The notes: generated by a model not told the origin, from the letters alone. Shown: positions 1 through 7,855, counted from the stretch's first letter. The stretch: 18,203 nucleotides of DNA from CAYUNA01 sp047629355 (GCA_047629355.1 JBLHWU010000136.1:1-18203); one strand, 5' to 3'. Numbers and translations: made by a program.

Positions 1-77
1 CGCTGCCTGCGGCAGCGCGAGTGGGGTTTTGAGGGATAAAAGCAGTTTTGCAAACCACTTTTATCCCTCAAACTCCC
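1..77. repeat. GC-rich palindrome plus adjacent hairpin (copy 1, at window edge)
   Basis: Positions 1-17 form a perfect 7-bp palindrome around TGC (CGCTGCC-TGC-GGCAGCG). Directly after it, 23-42 and 58-77 form an inverted repeat with 18 of 20 positions matching around a 15-nt loop; its inner 15 bp (28-42 with 58-72) are perfect. The same GC-rich module recurs in opposite orientation at 17011-17034, again next to a hairpin (16957-17005), but there the hairpin arms have a different sequence. It lies about 130 bp beyond the 3' end of the 967-aa gene and could act as a distal transcript end. The left part may continue outside the window. Confidence 0.6.
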
Positions 78-205
78 TTTAGGAACGCGAAATAAATAAA
101 GTTACTTTCTCTATCACTGACCCGTTCAAATTTCTCTTCAGATTTAGAGTACATTAGTTGATAATAACTTACGCTCATTATTTGTTTATTTTTTTTTAAA
201 AAAAC

Positions 206-3109
206 CTATTTCAATGAAACCATTTTCCCTTCCTCCACTTTCGGTGAAATAGACTCCAAATATACCGAACTCGTCGCCCGTTTATTCTCCACAAATGGTC
301 GAATTTGAAACAACCAAATTTTATCATCTTTAAAACCTAATTCTATATCCCATGGTCCATCACTCGTCACGCCTGGTGAATCTTTCATCTTTTTCTGAAC
401 GTCTCGCGCCATGATTTTTAGGTCGTATAAATTAAACTTATTTAAAATTGGTTCCTCATAAGTTGCCGCCTCAAACATCGACCCGCCCGTCACTGGCAAG
501 CGTCGGTGCAAAGCCTCTCGCGCTGGACTCAATAACAAATCTTCGCCCGTTCCTTTAAGCAAATACGACTCCGCCGCCTGTCCATCCACCGCGCCACCTG
601 CACCACGACTAAACGCAATAGTCAAATCAATATCGCTACCCGTCGTAATTCCTTTTGTAATCAAAACGCCCGAATTGTCAACGTCTACACTCGGAATTAT
701 CAAAATTGACGGGAAGACATTTTCAGGATTATTGAGATACCGTTGTCGCCATTTGAAGCTCCGTTCTTTATACGGGGATGCCCAAACTTCTTTAATTCCT
801 TCAATAATTTTAGCCTCATCAACAACATTAAACTTAGTCAAATTCAGTCCCGCACCCGTAAAATCTTCCAAATCTTCCATATTCGTATCGCTCCGCAAAA
901 ACACGGGAACACGTCCTATTTTATTACCAAAAACGTCCTTAAAACCTACTTTCAATTCTCTCACCAACTTCGGCATCAACTTAATTTGACTAATCGCATA
1001 ACGCATATTGTCCAATTCACAAAGTTGAAAATCTTCTACTTCATCCGCTGATTTACCCGCGTCTTCCATCCGTTTCGCTTCCGCAAAAATGTCATCCAAC
1101 ATTGTCCAATAAGAAAAATCATGAACGGTGACATTTTGATTTAAATGCGCTCTAAAAACGCCGAATGGGATAACTAAACCTTCAACCACATTCTCGGGGA
1201 AAAGCTGTTTGAGTTGCCCCAGATTCGCCGCTTTTGGCCCACAAATCACGCCCGAAGCCGTCGAATTAATGTCCGCCATGTTCACAACATTCTTTTGCGA
1301 GAAATCAATTTTATCAATCGGCACGGTAATGCGTTCGGTATTTCGCTCTTTTTTAGAAAATAATTCTTTTTCAATATCGGTCATATCCACCGCCAATTTC
1401 ATCAAAACGGTTCCTCTATTTGAAACCGCATAAAACACTTTTTGACCCGCATACCTTTTTAAATCGTCTAAATTATCACCAGAAATAACAGCGTTTGGAA
1501 TGGCTAAATTTCGCGCTAATAACTGAACGTGAGAGACCATATTTCCTTCTGTCACCGTAGCAATCCCGGCTAGCGGTTTCAAATCAGCAGGCGGACGATT
1601 AAAGATGTAAATCTTACTATTTTCAACTTCAACGGACTCCGGCGAACCACTTACTACAACCAATTCACCCATCGCATAACCAGGGTTCAAACCTCGCGCA
1701 TTGCCCGCATTGCTGACGTCCATCAATTGATTGGAAAAGTTAGATTCCTTTGCGACAAAATCACCAAACTGCCCAACCGTATTTCCCAAACTCAACAGTA
1801 CCGAACCTCGAATTCTATCATCATAAAACCCCAATACTTTCGGCTCAAAACCTTCATACAATTCCACCACATCTTGATAAATCGCGTGCGGCATATTCGT
1901 TCCCCATTCAACCATATTTCGGGCACGGCCCAGGCTGTTATTTAAATAAGAAAGTGGTACTTCTTCGACATTTGGTGTTGATAAATCCGTGACCAGTTCG
2001 TTCCATTCCCAATTCTCTATAAAGCCCGTTCCAGTCGCAGCCATACCTGAATAGCAAATTTTATCCAGCATTCCGGCTGCCGTTTGAGGGTTCCAACTTT
2101 GAATTTCTTTAAAAAAAACACCTTCCAATGCCAGTGAAATGTCCATCAATGCCAAGCGACCTTTTTGCCAAGTGACCGAATTTATTTCTTGTCGAATTTC
2201 GTACAATAATTCTGCAGTTGCCATAACTCGGCTTGTCCCATTTTCTACATTTTCAAAATTATCGACATAGTTTTCTAAGGATTGTCGAATGCTATATTTT
2301 TCATTTAAATATTTAAAACCTTTGCGCAAAGCTGATAAATCAACGGGCTGATAAAATATTTCTAAATTCGTCTTTAACTCCGTTATCTTACTTTGCAAAT
2401 TAGAATCTAATTTACTTAAATTTTCCTTTTCAAAACGCGTAACTACTCGAAAATCAGCTGCACTCGGCTGTCCATGAATCTTCACTCGAATGTCTTCAAA
2501 TGATGGATATTCTTCAGCAATATACTTCGATATTGCTCGAATTCGCTGCGCCAAATCATTATCATTTTCATGTGGAATATCCTTTACCATTTGTCGCATC
2601 AAAAAGAAATCTTGCTCCAAACTGACGTCTTGCCTGACCAACCACATCAAAAATTCTTGTCCCCATTCTTTTTCATCCTCAATCTGAAATGCACCGCGAT
2701 AAAACTGTGCTTTCCGCAAAATCCAACCATCGTCGATAGCGCGTAAATATTGTTCCAATGAGTACTGCTTCGCCTGTGAGTGGTTATTGTCTGCATCCCA
2801 AAAGCTATTGCGACTCATACCTGTTAAAATCTGACCAAAAAAAATGTGATTGGTTCTATCTAATTGTCGAACTTCTGGCTTGCGCAAAGCATGTTGCACG
2901 CCACCAGGTTCGGGGCAATCTTCCCGCGCGCCAATAATTGACCCATCATCACAGAACCATTTGATGATTTGAAAGGGACCACGAAGATCTTCTTTATAAT
3001 TGTTGATACGTTGCCGAATCGTAGCGTCGTCCACTTCCTGAGCCATCAAAATGACGTTAAAAAGTAGAAACAGGCAGGTTAGTTTAGTAAATAGCAGTTT
3101 GTTTTTCAT
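206..3109 (-). CDS. Exported dikinase-like protein: phosphohistidine domain followed by PPDK-type ATP-grasp domain
   Basis: 967 aa. Residues 1-24 form a Sec signal peptide (KNK, then a hydrophobic Leu/Phe core ending LMAQ). Residues 25 to about 470 match no domain I recognise; they are rich in charged helices and start with two nearby cysteines (C53, C65). Residues about 475-575 resemble the swivelling phosphohistidine domain, with H527 in SHVQLLARN. Residues about 620-940 resemble the PPDK N-terminal ATP-grasp domain: K626 in GPKAANL, R739 in FLRSDTNMEDL, D921/E923 in DIEL and Q935/R937 in QIRP, so the ATP-site residues look intact. The order His-then-ATP-grasp is that of glucan water dikinase, not of PpsA or PPDK, and the PEP/pyruvate TIM barrel is absent. 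The substrate is unknown. A signal peptide on an ATP-dependent phosphotransferase is odd, since the periplasm is thought to lack ATP. It appears monocistronic. Domain calls are firm; function is open. Confidence 0.85.
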   Translation of the reverse strand: MKNKLLFTKLTCLFLLFNVILMAQEVDDATIRQRINNYKEDLRGPFQIIKWFCDDGSIIGAREDCPEPGGVQHALRKPEVRQLDRTNHIFFGQILTGMSRNSFWDADNNHSQAKQYSLEQYLRAIDDGWILRKAQFYRGAFQIEDEKEWGQEFLMWLVRQDVSLEQDFFLMRQMVKDIPHENDNDLAQRIRAISKYIAEEYPSFEDIRVKIHGQPSAADFRVVTRFEKENLSKLDSNLQSKITELKTNLEIFYQPVDLSALRKGFKYLNEKYSIRQSLENYVDNFENVENGTSRVMATAELLYEIRQEINSVTWQKGRLALMDISLALEGVFFKEIQSWNPQTAAGMLDKICYSGMAATGTGFIENWEWNELVTDLSTPNVEEVPLSYLNNSLGRARNMVEWGTNMPHAIYQDVVELYEGFEPKVLGFYDDRIRGSVLLSLGNTVGQFGDFVAKESNFSNQLMDVSNAGNARGLNPGYAMGELVVVSGSPESVEVENSKIYIFNRPPADLKPLAGIATVTEGNMVSHVQLLARNLAIPNAVISGDNLDDLKRYAGQKVFYAVSNRGTVLMKLAVDMTDIEKELFSKKERNTERITVPIDKIDFSQKNVVNMADINSTASGVICGPKAANLGQLKQLFPENVVEGLVIPFGVFRAHLNQNVTVHDFSYWTMLDDIFAEAKRMEDAGKSADEVEDFQLCELDNMRYAISQIKLMPKLVRELKVGFKDVFGNKIGRVPVFLRSDTNMEDLEDFTGAGLNLTKFNVVDEAKIIEGIKEVWASPYKERSFKWRQRYLNNPENVFPSILIIPSVDVDNSGVLITKGITTGSDIDLTIAFSRGAGGAVDGQAAESYLLKGTGEDLLLSPAREALHRRLPVTGGSMFEAATYEEPILNKFNLYDLKIMARDVQKKMKDSPGVTSDGPWDIELGFKDDKIWLFQIRPFVENKRATSSVYLESISPKVEEGKMVSLK

Positions 3110-3448
3110 TTAATATGTAGTATCAAATTTTTGAAAAAAGGGCATTTTCTATAGAATGGAAATTTATGGCAGTAATTTAGACTAAATTTCGCAGTTTTAC
3201 AATGTGTTTTTAGGATTTTTTTATGGGGAAAATAAAAATAGAAGTCGATTTTTTTATCATTTCTAAAAAAGGCAGGAACCGAGAATATTCACGTATCTTT
3301 AAATAAAATAGCTCTTTGACAAATCCTATAAAAAGTATTGGGACGGTATCGAAAGGTCGCCAAGAGGCTAATTTATTCGGAGAGGTATCGGAGAAAACTT
3401 TCAAATAAAAAACCTCCGCCCGTTAATTTACCTTTTGATTCAGCCCCA
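3110..3448. other. Non-coding stretch upstream of the exported dikinase-like gene
   Basis: I see no credible gene, RNA or clear TAnnTTTG promoter box here. A 64-codon frame at 3210-3404 (- strand) has no recognisable domain and low-complexity composition, so I do not call it. The promoter of the 967-aa gene must lie in this stretch but I cannot place it. Confidence 0.4.
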
Positions 3449-3613
3449 TAAGTAGCTAGACATAATTAATCTAACATTTAATGAAGTATCTTTTTCCGTT
3501 ATTTTCCTTTTAAAAATACTTCAATAGAGGGACTATTCAAGTATTTTTAAAAGAAAACTAACAAAAAAATCTTACTCCATAAATTTATTAAATTAATTGT
3601 GTCCAGCTACTTA
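3449..3613. mobile_element. Palindromic MITE-like element, about 165 bp (family B, copy 1)
   Basis: The whole segment folds on itself. The outer ends read TAAGTAGCTAGACATAATTA on the left and the near-identical TAAGTAGCTGGACACAATTA as reverse complement on the right. The central arms (3507-3527 and 3533-3553) match at 20 of 21 positions around the loop AGGGA (3528-3532). The ends start and finish with TA, which would fit an IS630/Tc1-mariner-type TA target duplication; that is inference. No protein is encoded. The central 90 bp closely resemble the hairpin at 13486-13604, which has different outer ends. Confidence 0.7.
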
Positions 3614-3676
3614 CCTGCATGAAATCACGGGACTTCTCAAAGAACCAATAAGATAAATGTTTATTTGAAAAATTTG

Positions 3677-3888
3677 GTAGTGTACGATTAAAGTAGGGTA
3701 AAATTAAAAGCCCTTTTATTGGAAATCAGATAGATACAAATTTGAATAGTGATTTATCGTTCTAAAAGACTCCGTGTGTGTAATACTTTCATGCGATAGA
3801 ATTATAGTAAATCACAATTGAAATCTATAAAATCCTGATTGTCAATTCAACTCAATTAAAATTCACCCTACTTTAATCGGACACTACT
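3677..3888. mobile_element. MITE-like element with 9-bp target-site duplication, 212 bp
   Basis: The termini are inverted repeats: left GTAGTGTACGATTAAAGTAG, right (reverse complement) AGTAGTGTCCGATTAAAGTA, sharing GTAGTGT(A/C)CGATTAAAGTAGGGT. The element is flanked by exact direct repeats AAAAATTTG at 3668-3676 and 3889-3897, as expected of a transposition target duplication. The interior is also roughly palindromic (around AATCAG...GTGATTTA). It encodes no transposase, so it would depend on one encoded elsewhere. A 9-bp duplication fits IS4-like families among others; the parent family is not identified. Confidence 0.75.
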
Positions 3889-3983
3889 AAAAATTTGAAC
3901 ATAAAAAAAACATTTTCCTGAAACAATGAACAGGAAAGTATTTTTTGAAAAATAAAGCATAAAAGCCTTATTTTTAGATTAAA

Positions 3984-4418
3984 TTAGTCAACGATAGTAA
4001 AGTTGCGCGTCTCCGTCACAATCGTTTCACCTTGGCACATGTGTTCGCCACAAGCTTTGATTTCCATCACATAGCTACCAAGTACTAATGCAGGATAATC
4101 TGCAAATTTGATAGAATTCGGTGCTTCTGGAAATTGTCGAACCTCTGACTCGTTGCCATTTCCGTGGTCAGTCAAAATGATAATCGGATTATCGCGGTCA
4201 CCCGTTGGATAAATCATGTATTCGATTTGGTGCATTGCTCCAGTAGATTCGATAATAATGATATTGTGCAGGTGGTCACCTGCAGAAAGAGAGACTTCTT
4301 TGCCTTCCGTTGGAGACTGAATTTCAATAGCGATAGAATTTGCTTCTACACTGTCGTCATCGCTACAAGCCACGAAAGTCATGCTAAAAGCCAATAGAAA
4401 AAGTGGGAATAATTTCAT
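3984..4418 (-). CDS. Small surface lipoprotein, Ig-like fold likely
   Basis: 144 aa from the ATG at 4416-4418. A longer reading from 4550 is possible, but it adds 44 residues before a complete lipoprotein signal, so the internal start is preferred. Residues 1-17 are hydrophobic and end TFVA before C18, the lipidated cysteine; C18-S-D-D-D is the acidic motif that in Bacteroidota often directs lipoproteins to the cell surface. The mature part (about 125 aa) opens with IAIEIQSPTEGKEVSLSAGD, the style of an Ig-like beta-sandwich domain, and ends in a typical final strand (NFTIVD). C123 and C128 may pair, and the chain is His-rich (H49, H51, H63, H85, H126). I recognise no specific family; function unknown. 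It lies downstream of arsS on the same strand, but hairpin 4592-4650 probably separates the transcripts. Confidence 0.75.
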   Translation of the reverse strand: MKLFPLFLLAFSMTFVACSDDDSVEANSIAIEIQSPTEGKEVSLSAGDHLHNIIIIESTGAMHQIEYMIYPTGDRDNPIIILTDHGNGNESEVRQFPEAPNSIKFADYPALVLGSYVMEIKACGEHMCQGETIVTETRNFTIVD

Positions 4419-4591
4419 CAAAACGTATTTTTTTAAATAATAAAATAATAAAATAATAACGCATGAATGGAAGAGAAGTATATGGAAAATGTACTTTTTT
4501 TTTGAATAGTGAATGACATTTGTAAATATTGGAAATTCAGACTGTTGCAATGACCCTAAAATAATTACCTACTTAATTTGAGATTTATAAC

Positions 4592-4670
4592 ACCGCTTTG
4601 CAATCAGAAGACAAATATCAGATTACTGGACTTTCTGACAGCAAAGCGGTCTGACTTCTGACTTCTCAAT
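4592..4670. repeat. Hairpin plus 7-base words at the arsS stop codon
   Basis: ACCGCTTTGC (4592-4601) and GCAAAGCGGT (4641-4650) form a perfect 10-bp stem. Immediately right, TCTGACT-TCTGACT-TCTCAAT (4650-4670) has exact 7-base periodicity and ends 2 nt from the arsS stop codon (4673-4675). It lies downstream of arsS on the - strand and may end or protect that transcript. There is no strong T-tract, so I do not call a terminator. Confidence 0.6.
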
Positions 4671-4672
4671 AT

Positions 4673-5746
4673 TTACGAAATCTCTCCACCACAACTTGAC
4701 CCCGCACCCGCTGTACAGCCATAGCAATGTTGATTCAAAACAATCGCCCGATTGCTCAGTGCTTCCACATCAAAATCATCTAAATGCTGCGATTTTTGGC
4801 TCGAAACTTTCAAATCCAACATTTGATTAAAATCACAATCGTACAAATAACCATCCCAACTCACGGAAATTGTATTGCGACACATCAAGCTTTCGACCGT
4901 ATCTGGATTATAAGCATCGACGAGCTTTTGCATGTACTCTTCGTAATTTTCAGACTCAATTAAGTAATCCAAAAATCGACTTACTGGTAAGTTCGTAATA
5001 GCATACAACATATTAAATTCAATGTCGTACCGGCGCTTGAGTTGACGCTTAAATTCTGCTTCCAACTCTGCCTGATTTCCAGGTAAAAATGCACCCGAAG
5101 GATTGTAAACCAAGTCCATAATCAGTCCAGTGCCTTCTTTTCCATAACCCACATCGTTCAATAATTTCAAAGCTTTAATAGAGTCTTCAAAAACGCCGTC
5201 ACCCCGCTGACTATCCGTTCGAGATTTTGAGAAATAAGGAAGGGAAGAGACCACTTTTACTTTGTGTTTCGCTAAAAACTGCGGCATATCGTGGTACTTC
5301 TTATTTGCCATGATAATGGTCAAATTACACCGGTCAATCACCTGCTTACCCAATGCCGAAACTTCCTCCACAAACCACCGAAAATGCGGATTCATCTCTG
5401 GCGCACCGCCTGTAATATCCACTGTTGTGATAGACGGAATCGCAGCGATAACATCCAAACATTTTTGCAAGGTTGCTTTGTCCATATTCTCGCGCTTCTT
5501 ATCAGGACCCGCATCGACGTGGCAGTGTGCGCAAGTTTGGTTACACAATTTACCAATGTTCAATTGGAAAATTTCTAATTCTGTCGAGCGCAAAGGTTTG
5601 TAGCCCAAGTTAGCCGCTTTATCCGCGAATTTTGGAAATTTTGCATCGACAATCTCTTGCCCGTTCAGCACTTGCAATTGAAAAAATGAATCTGAAAAAT
5701 CACTCCCCCGTGCGGACAAGGACTTACTTTTTTGCTTGATAGCCAT
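4673..5746 (-). CDS. arsS: Arsenosugar biosynthesis radical SAM protein ArsS
   Basis: 357 aa. The radical SAM cluster motif CNQTCAHC (C68, C72, C75) and the TGGAPEMNP segment (112-120) lie in the N-terminal half. The C-terminal half is the Cys-rich DUF3641-type region, with C289, C304 and the tail CYGCTAGAGSSCGGE (C341, C344, C352). This combination defines the radical SAM/Cys-rich family of ArsS, which joins a methylated arsenical to the 5'-deoxyadenosyl group of SAM to make the arsenosugar precursor. Length is normal for the family and all motifs look intact. It follows the peroxidase-like gene on the same strand, an arrangement known for arsenosugar loci, but arsM and ars resistance genes are not in this window. 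The intercistronic gap is almost entirely a hairpin of 7-base words, leaving only 8 nt before the ATG, so translation could depend on RNA structure. Confidence 0.9.
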   Translation of the reverse strand: MAIKQKSKSLSARGSDFSDSFFQLQVLNGQEIVDAKFPKFADKAANLGYKPLRSTELEIFQLNIGKLCNQTCAHCHVDAGPDKKRENMDKATLQKCLDVIAAIPSITTVDITGGAPEMNPHFRWFVEEVSALGKQVIDRCNLTIIMANKKYHDMPQFLAKHKVKVVSSLPYFSKSRTDSQRGDGVFEDSIKALKLLNDVGYGKEGTGLIMDLVYNPSGAFLPGNQAELEAEFKRQLKRRYDIEFNMLYAITNLPVSRFLDYLIESENYEEYMQKLVDAYNPDTVESLMCRNTISVSWDGYLYDCDFNQMLDLKVSSQKSQHLDDFDVEALSNRAIVLNQHCYGCTAGAGSSCGGEIS

Positions 5747-5754
5747 TTGTTAAA

Positions 5755-5828
5755 GGTATTAGGTACTGGGTATTGGGTACTGGGCTAAGTGCAACCCAGC
5801 ACCCAATACCCAATACCCAATACCCAAT
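5755..5828. repeat. Intercistronic hairpin of 7-base words (ACCCAAT)
   Basis: The right arm holds four perfect tandem ACCCAAT units (5801-5828). The left arm (5755-5784) is the imperfect complement (GGTACTGGGTATTGGGTACT within it), with loop CTAAGTGCAA. The repeat starts 1 nt from the peroxidase-like gene's stop codon and ends 8 nt from the arsS ATG, so it is essentially the whole spacer between these two genes. Confidence 0.75.
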
Positions 5829-5829
5829 A

Positions 5830-6165
5830 TTACATTGTCAATTTCTTTACTTGATTCATCATTTGGACCGAATTGACGAGCGTTACACCACTTTTGATAG
5901 CAGCGGCAACGTGGACAGCTTCCATCATTTGTTCTTCATCACAGCCTGATTCCAAACACGATGAAGTGTAAGCATCAATGCAATAAGGACAAGCTTCCGA
6001 ATGAGCAACGGCTAAAGCAATCAACTGTTTTTCCCGCTTAGTCAATGCGCCTTCTTTGAAGACTTCACCGTAATAATCGAAGAATTTCTTGCCTAAATTT
6101 TCTTGAAAATCAGTAATTTTTCCAAAATCTTTAAGATCTGATTTCTTATAATGATGGTCTGCCAT
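5830..6165 (-). CDS. Arsenosugar biosynthesis-associated peroxidase-like protein (carboxymuconolactone decarboxylase/AhpD fold)
   Basis: 111 aa, a single all-helical AhpD/CMD-type domain of normal length. The redox pair is in SEACPYCIDAYT (C59, C62), preceded by the helix LTKREKQLIALAVAHSEA, the family hallmark. Where classical AhpD has a histidine four residues after the second cysteine, this protein has Y66, matching the CPYCIDAYT form that accompanies ArsS. The exact reaction is not established; a thiol-redox or peroxidase-like role beside ArsS is inferred from the gene pairing. Two extra cysteines (C70, C75) sit in the next helix. It is upstream of arsS on the same strand, so the two are probably co-transcribed. 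No TAnnTTTG box was found upstream. Confidence 0.88.
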   Translation of the reverse strand: MADHHYKKSDLKDFGKITDFQENLGKKFFDYYGEVFKEGALTKREKQLIALAVAHSEACPYCIDAYTSSCLESGCDEEQMMEAVHVAAAIKSGVTLVNSVQMMNQVKKLTM

Positions 6166-6170
6166 AATTT

Positions 6171-6240
6171 GTCTTTGGTTGTTAATCTTTAGTATTTAGT
6201 TTTGGTATTTTTAAAGACCAAAGACTAATCACTAAAGACT
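6171..6240. repeat. Palindrome of 7-base words next to a start codon
   Basis: The right arm reads AAAGACC-AAAGACT-AATCACT-AAAGACT (6213-6240) with strict 7-base period. The left arm (6171-6200) is the approximate complement (GTCTTTGGTTGTTAATCTTT and on). The left arm begins 6 nt upstream of the peroxidase-like gene's ATG, so in the mRNA it would form the 5' leader of that operon. Confidence 0.6.
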
Positions 6241-6332
6241 ATGTAAAAGATATACGTTGCAAATTGTTTTTTAGGAAAGTGTAAAGCAACGGATTTTTTT
6301 TTGATATGTAGGAAAAATGTAAAGAGGCGGAC

Positions 6333-6535
6333 GTTTTTTAGTACTTATTTTAAAAAAACAATTCAAATAACTCGGATTTTCAATCCGAGCAGCGGTCTTT
6401 TCGGATTTCTAACCCGAAACCAGTCGCAGCAAAAATCACAAAGCATTGAGATGCCCTATATTTCGGGTTAGAAACTCGAAAAGACTCCTTCTCGGATTGA
6501 AAATCCGAGTTACTTAAATAAGTGCGCTCAAAAAC
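6333..6535. repeat. Large nested palindrome upstream of the thiolase gene
   Basis: Two copies of a 19-nt hairpin (CTCGGATTTTCAATCCGAG at 6371-6389 and its complement at 6491-6509) are themselves inverted relative to each other. They enclose a second inverted pair (TTTCGGATTTCTAACCCGAAA near 6399-6419 and its near-complement at 6461-6481). The outer flanks (GTTTTTTAGT...ACTTATTT left; GTTTTTGAGCGCACTTATTT as right complement) also match imperfectly. The whole is about 200 bp, has MITE-like symmetry and encodes nothing. No convincing target duplication is seen. Confidence 0.7.
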
Positions 6536-6547
6536 CTACAAATTCCT

Positions 6548-6555
6548 TATTTTTG
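6548..6555 (+). promoter_or_regulatory. Candidate Bacteroidota -7 box for the thiolase gene
   Basis: TATTTTTG matches the TAnnTTTG consensus exactly and would start transcription near 6562, giving a 5' leader of about 47 nt. No good TTG-type -33 element is seen at the usual distance, and the box abuts the palindrome at 6333-6535. Confidence 0.4.
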
Positions 6556-6608
6556 CGCTCATTTTGAAATAAAGTAGGCAATTTTAGACCTAAAAAATAA
6601 ATCAAATT

Positions 6609-7787
6609 ATGAAAGAAGTATTTATCGTATCCGCTGTCCGTACACCACAAGGAAGTTTTGGCGGAGCATTTGCCAGTTTATCTGCCATCCAATTGGGTAG
6701 CACGGCCATCAAAGGCGCCTTGGAAAAAGTGGGTGTGGAAGCATCGCACGTTGAGGAGGTATTTTTTGGAAATGTTTGTTCCGCAGGTTTGGGGCAAGCA
6801 CCAGCGCGACAAGCGGCATTAGGCGCAGGCTTGGAAGAAAATGTACCGTGTACGACGGTGAATAAAGTTTGTGCATCGGGCATGAAAGCCATCATGTTTG
6901 CGGCACAAAGTATCATGCTAGGCTACGGCGATTTATTGGTTGCAGGCGGTATGGAAAGCATGTCAAACATTCCGTATTACAACACCAAAGCACGTTGGGG
7001 CAGCAAATATGGCGACATTAATTTAATTGATGGTTTGGCGTATGATGGCTTGCGCGATGCTTACAGTAACACGGCAATGGGCATGAGTGGCGACACGACG
7101 GCGGCGAAATATGATATTTCTCGGGAAGAGCAAGACCGTTATACCATTCGGTCTTATAAGGCGGCGGCGGCAGCGACGGAATCAGGTGTTTTCAAAGAAG
7201 AAATCGTACCAGTGAGCGTACCGCAGCGACGCAAAGACCCAATCGTGGTGAGCGAAGATGAGGAGTACAAAAAAGTACGTTTCGATAAAATTTCAACGCT
7301 TCGACCAGCTTTTAATAAAGATGGAACAGTGACAGCGGCGAATGCGTCCACGTTGAATGATGGCGCGAGTGCTTTGATTTTGGCAAGTGCAGCAAAAGTA
7401 AAAGAATTAGGTTTGACGCCGATTGCAAAAATCGTTTCGTTTGCGGATGCAGCGCATTCTCCAGAATTTTTCACAACCGCACCGACTTTGGCAGCTCCTT
7501 TAGCCTTGAAACGTGCGGGGATGACGATGAACGATATTGATTATTTTGAAGTCAACGAAGCGTTTGCAGTTGTACCATTGGCGTTTAATAAAATGTTGAA
7601 TATTGATGAAGAGAAAGTCAATATTTATGGTGGTGGTTGTTCGATTGGTCACCCGTTAGGGGCATCGGGGGCGCGGATTGTGACGACGTTGAATAACGTT
7701 TTGCATCAGAAAAAAGGATCTGTTGGTTTGGCGACGCTTTGTAATGGTGGCGGCGGTGCTTCTGCAATGATTATTGAAAGAGTATAG
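6609..7787 (+). CDS. Acetyl-CoA C-acetyltransferase (thiolase)
   Basis: 392 aa, the standard length of a biosynthetic/degradative type II thiolase. It condenses or cleaves acetoacetyl-CoA/acetyl-CoA in the cytoplasm. The nucleophilic cysteine C88 lies in NKVCASGMKA, with NEAFA (316-320), H348 in GHPLGASGARI and the second catalytic cysteine C378 in CNGGGGAS; all are in place. The N-terminus MKEVFIVSAVRTPQGSFGG is typical, which supports the start chosen. It stands alone on the + strand, downstream of a large palindrome with a candidate promoter, and is followed by 7-base ACGG words and a strong terminator, so it is probably monocistronic. Substrate range (acetoacetyl-CoA only or longer chains) cannot be read from sequence. 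Confidence 0.95.
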   Translation: MKEVFIVSAVRTPQGSFGGAFASLSAIQLGSTAIKGALEKVGVEASHVEEVFFGNVCSAGLGQAPARQAALGAGLEENVPCTTVNKVCASGMKAIMFAAQSIMLGYGDLLVAGGMESMSNIPYYNTKARWGSKYGDINLIDGLAYDGLRDAYSNTAMGMSGDTTAAKYDISREEQDRYTIRSYKAAAAATESGVFKEEIVPVSVPQRRKDPIVVSEDEEYKKVRFDKISTLRPAFNKDGTVTAANASTLNDGASALILASAAKVKELGLTPIAKIVSFADAAHSPEFFTTAPTLAAPLALKRAGMTMNDIDYFEVNEAFAVVPLAFNKMLNIDEEKVNIYGGGCSIGHPLGASGARIVTTLNNVLHQKKGSVGLATLCNGGGGASAMIIERV

Positions 7788-7789
7788 AG

Positions 7790-7821
7790 ACGGCGCACGG
7801 TTGACGGCATACGGCTCACGG
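7790..7821. repeat. Five ACGG words at exact 7-base spacing after the thiolase stop
   Basis: ACGG occurs at 7790, 7797, 7804, 7811 and 7818, with varied trinucleotides between, starting 2 nt after the stop codon (7785-7787). Unlike the other word repeats, I see no matching complementary arm. A similar ACGG/7-base pattern flanks the terminator at 15081-15196. Confidence 0.65.
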
Positions 7822-7855
7822 AGTGGTTGTGTCTGAAAACTGGCTGTTATTTTAT

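Noticed and set aside
206..3109. Annotation as phosphoenolpyruvate synthase or PPDK
   Set aside because: Only the His and ATP-grasp domains are present, in reversed order; the C-terminal PEP/pyruvate-binding barrel is missing and a signal peptide is present.
3210..3404. 64-codon frame on the - strand upstream of the dikinase-like gene
   Set aside because: No domain, no promoter or start context, and composition typical of AT-rich spacer.
4419..4550. N-terminal extension of the lipoprotein by 44 residues
   Set aside because: It would bury a complete lipoprotein signal (MKLFPLFLLAFSMTFVAC) inside the chain, and the added segment crosses an AT-rich AATAATAAA tandem typical of an upstream region.
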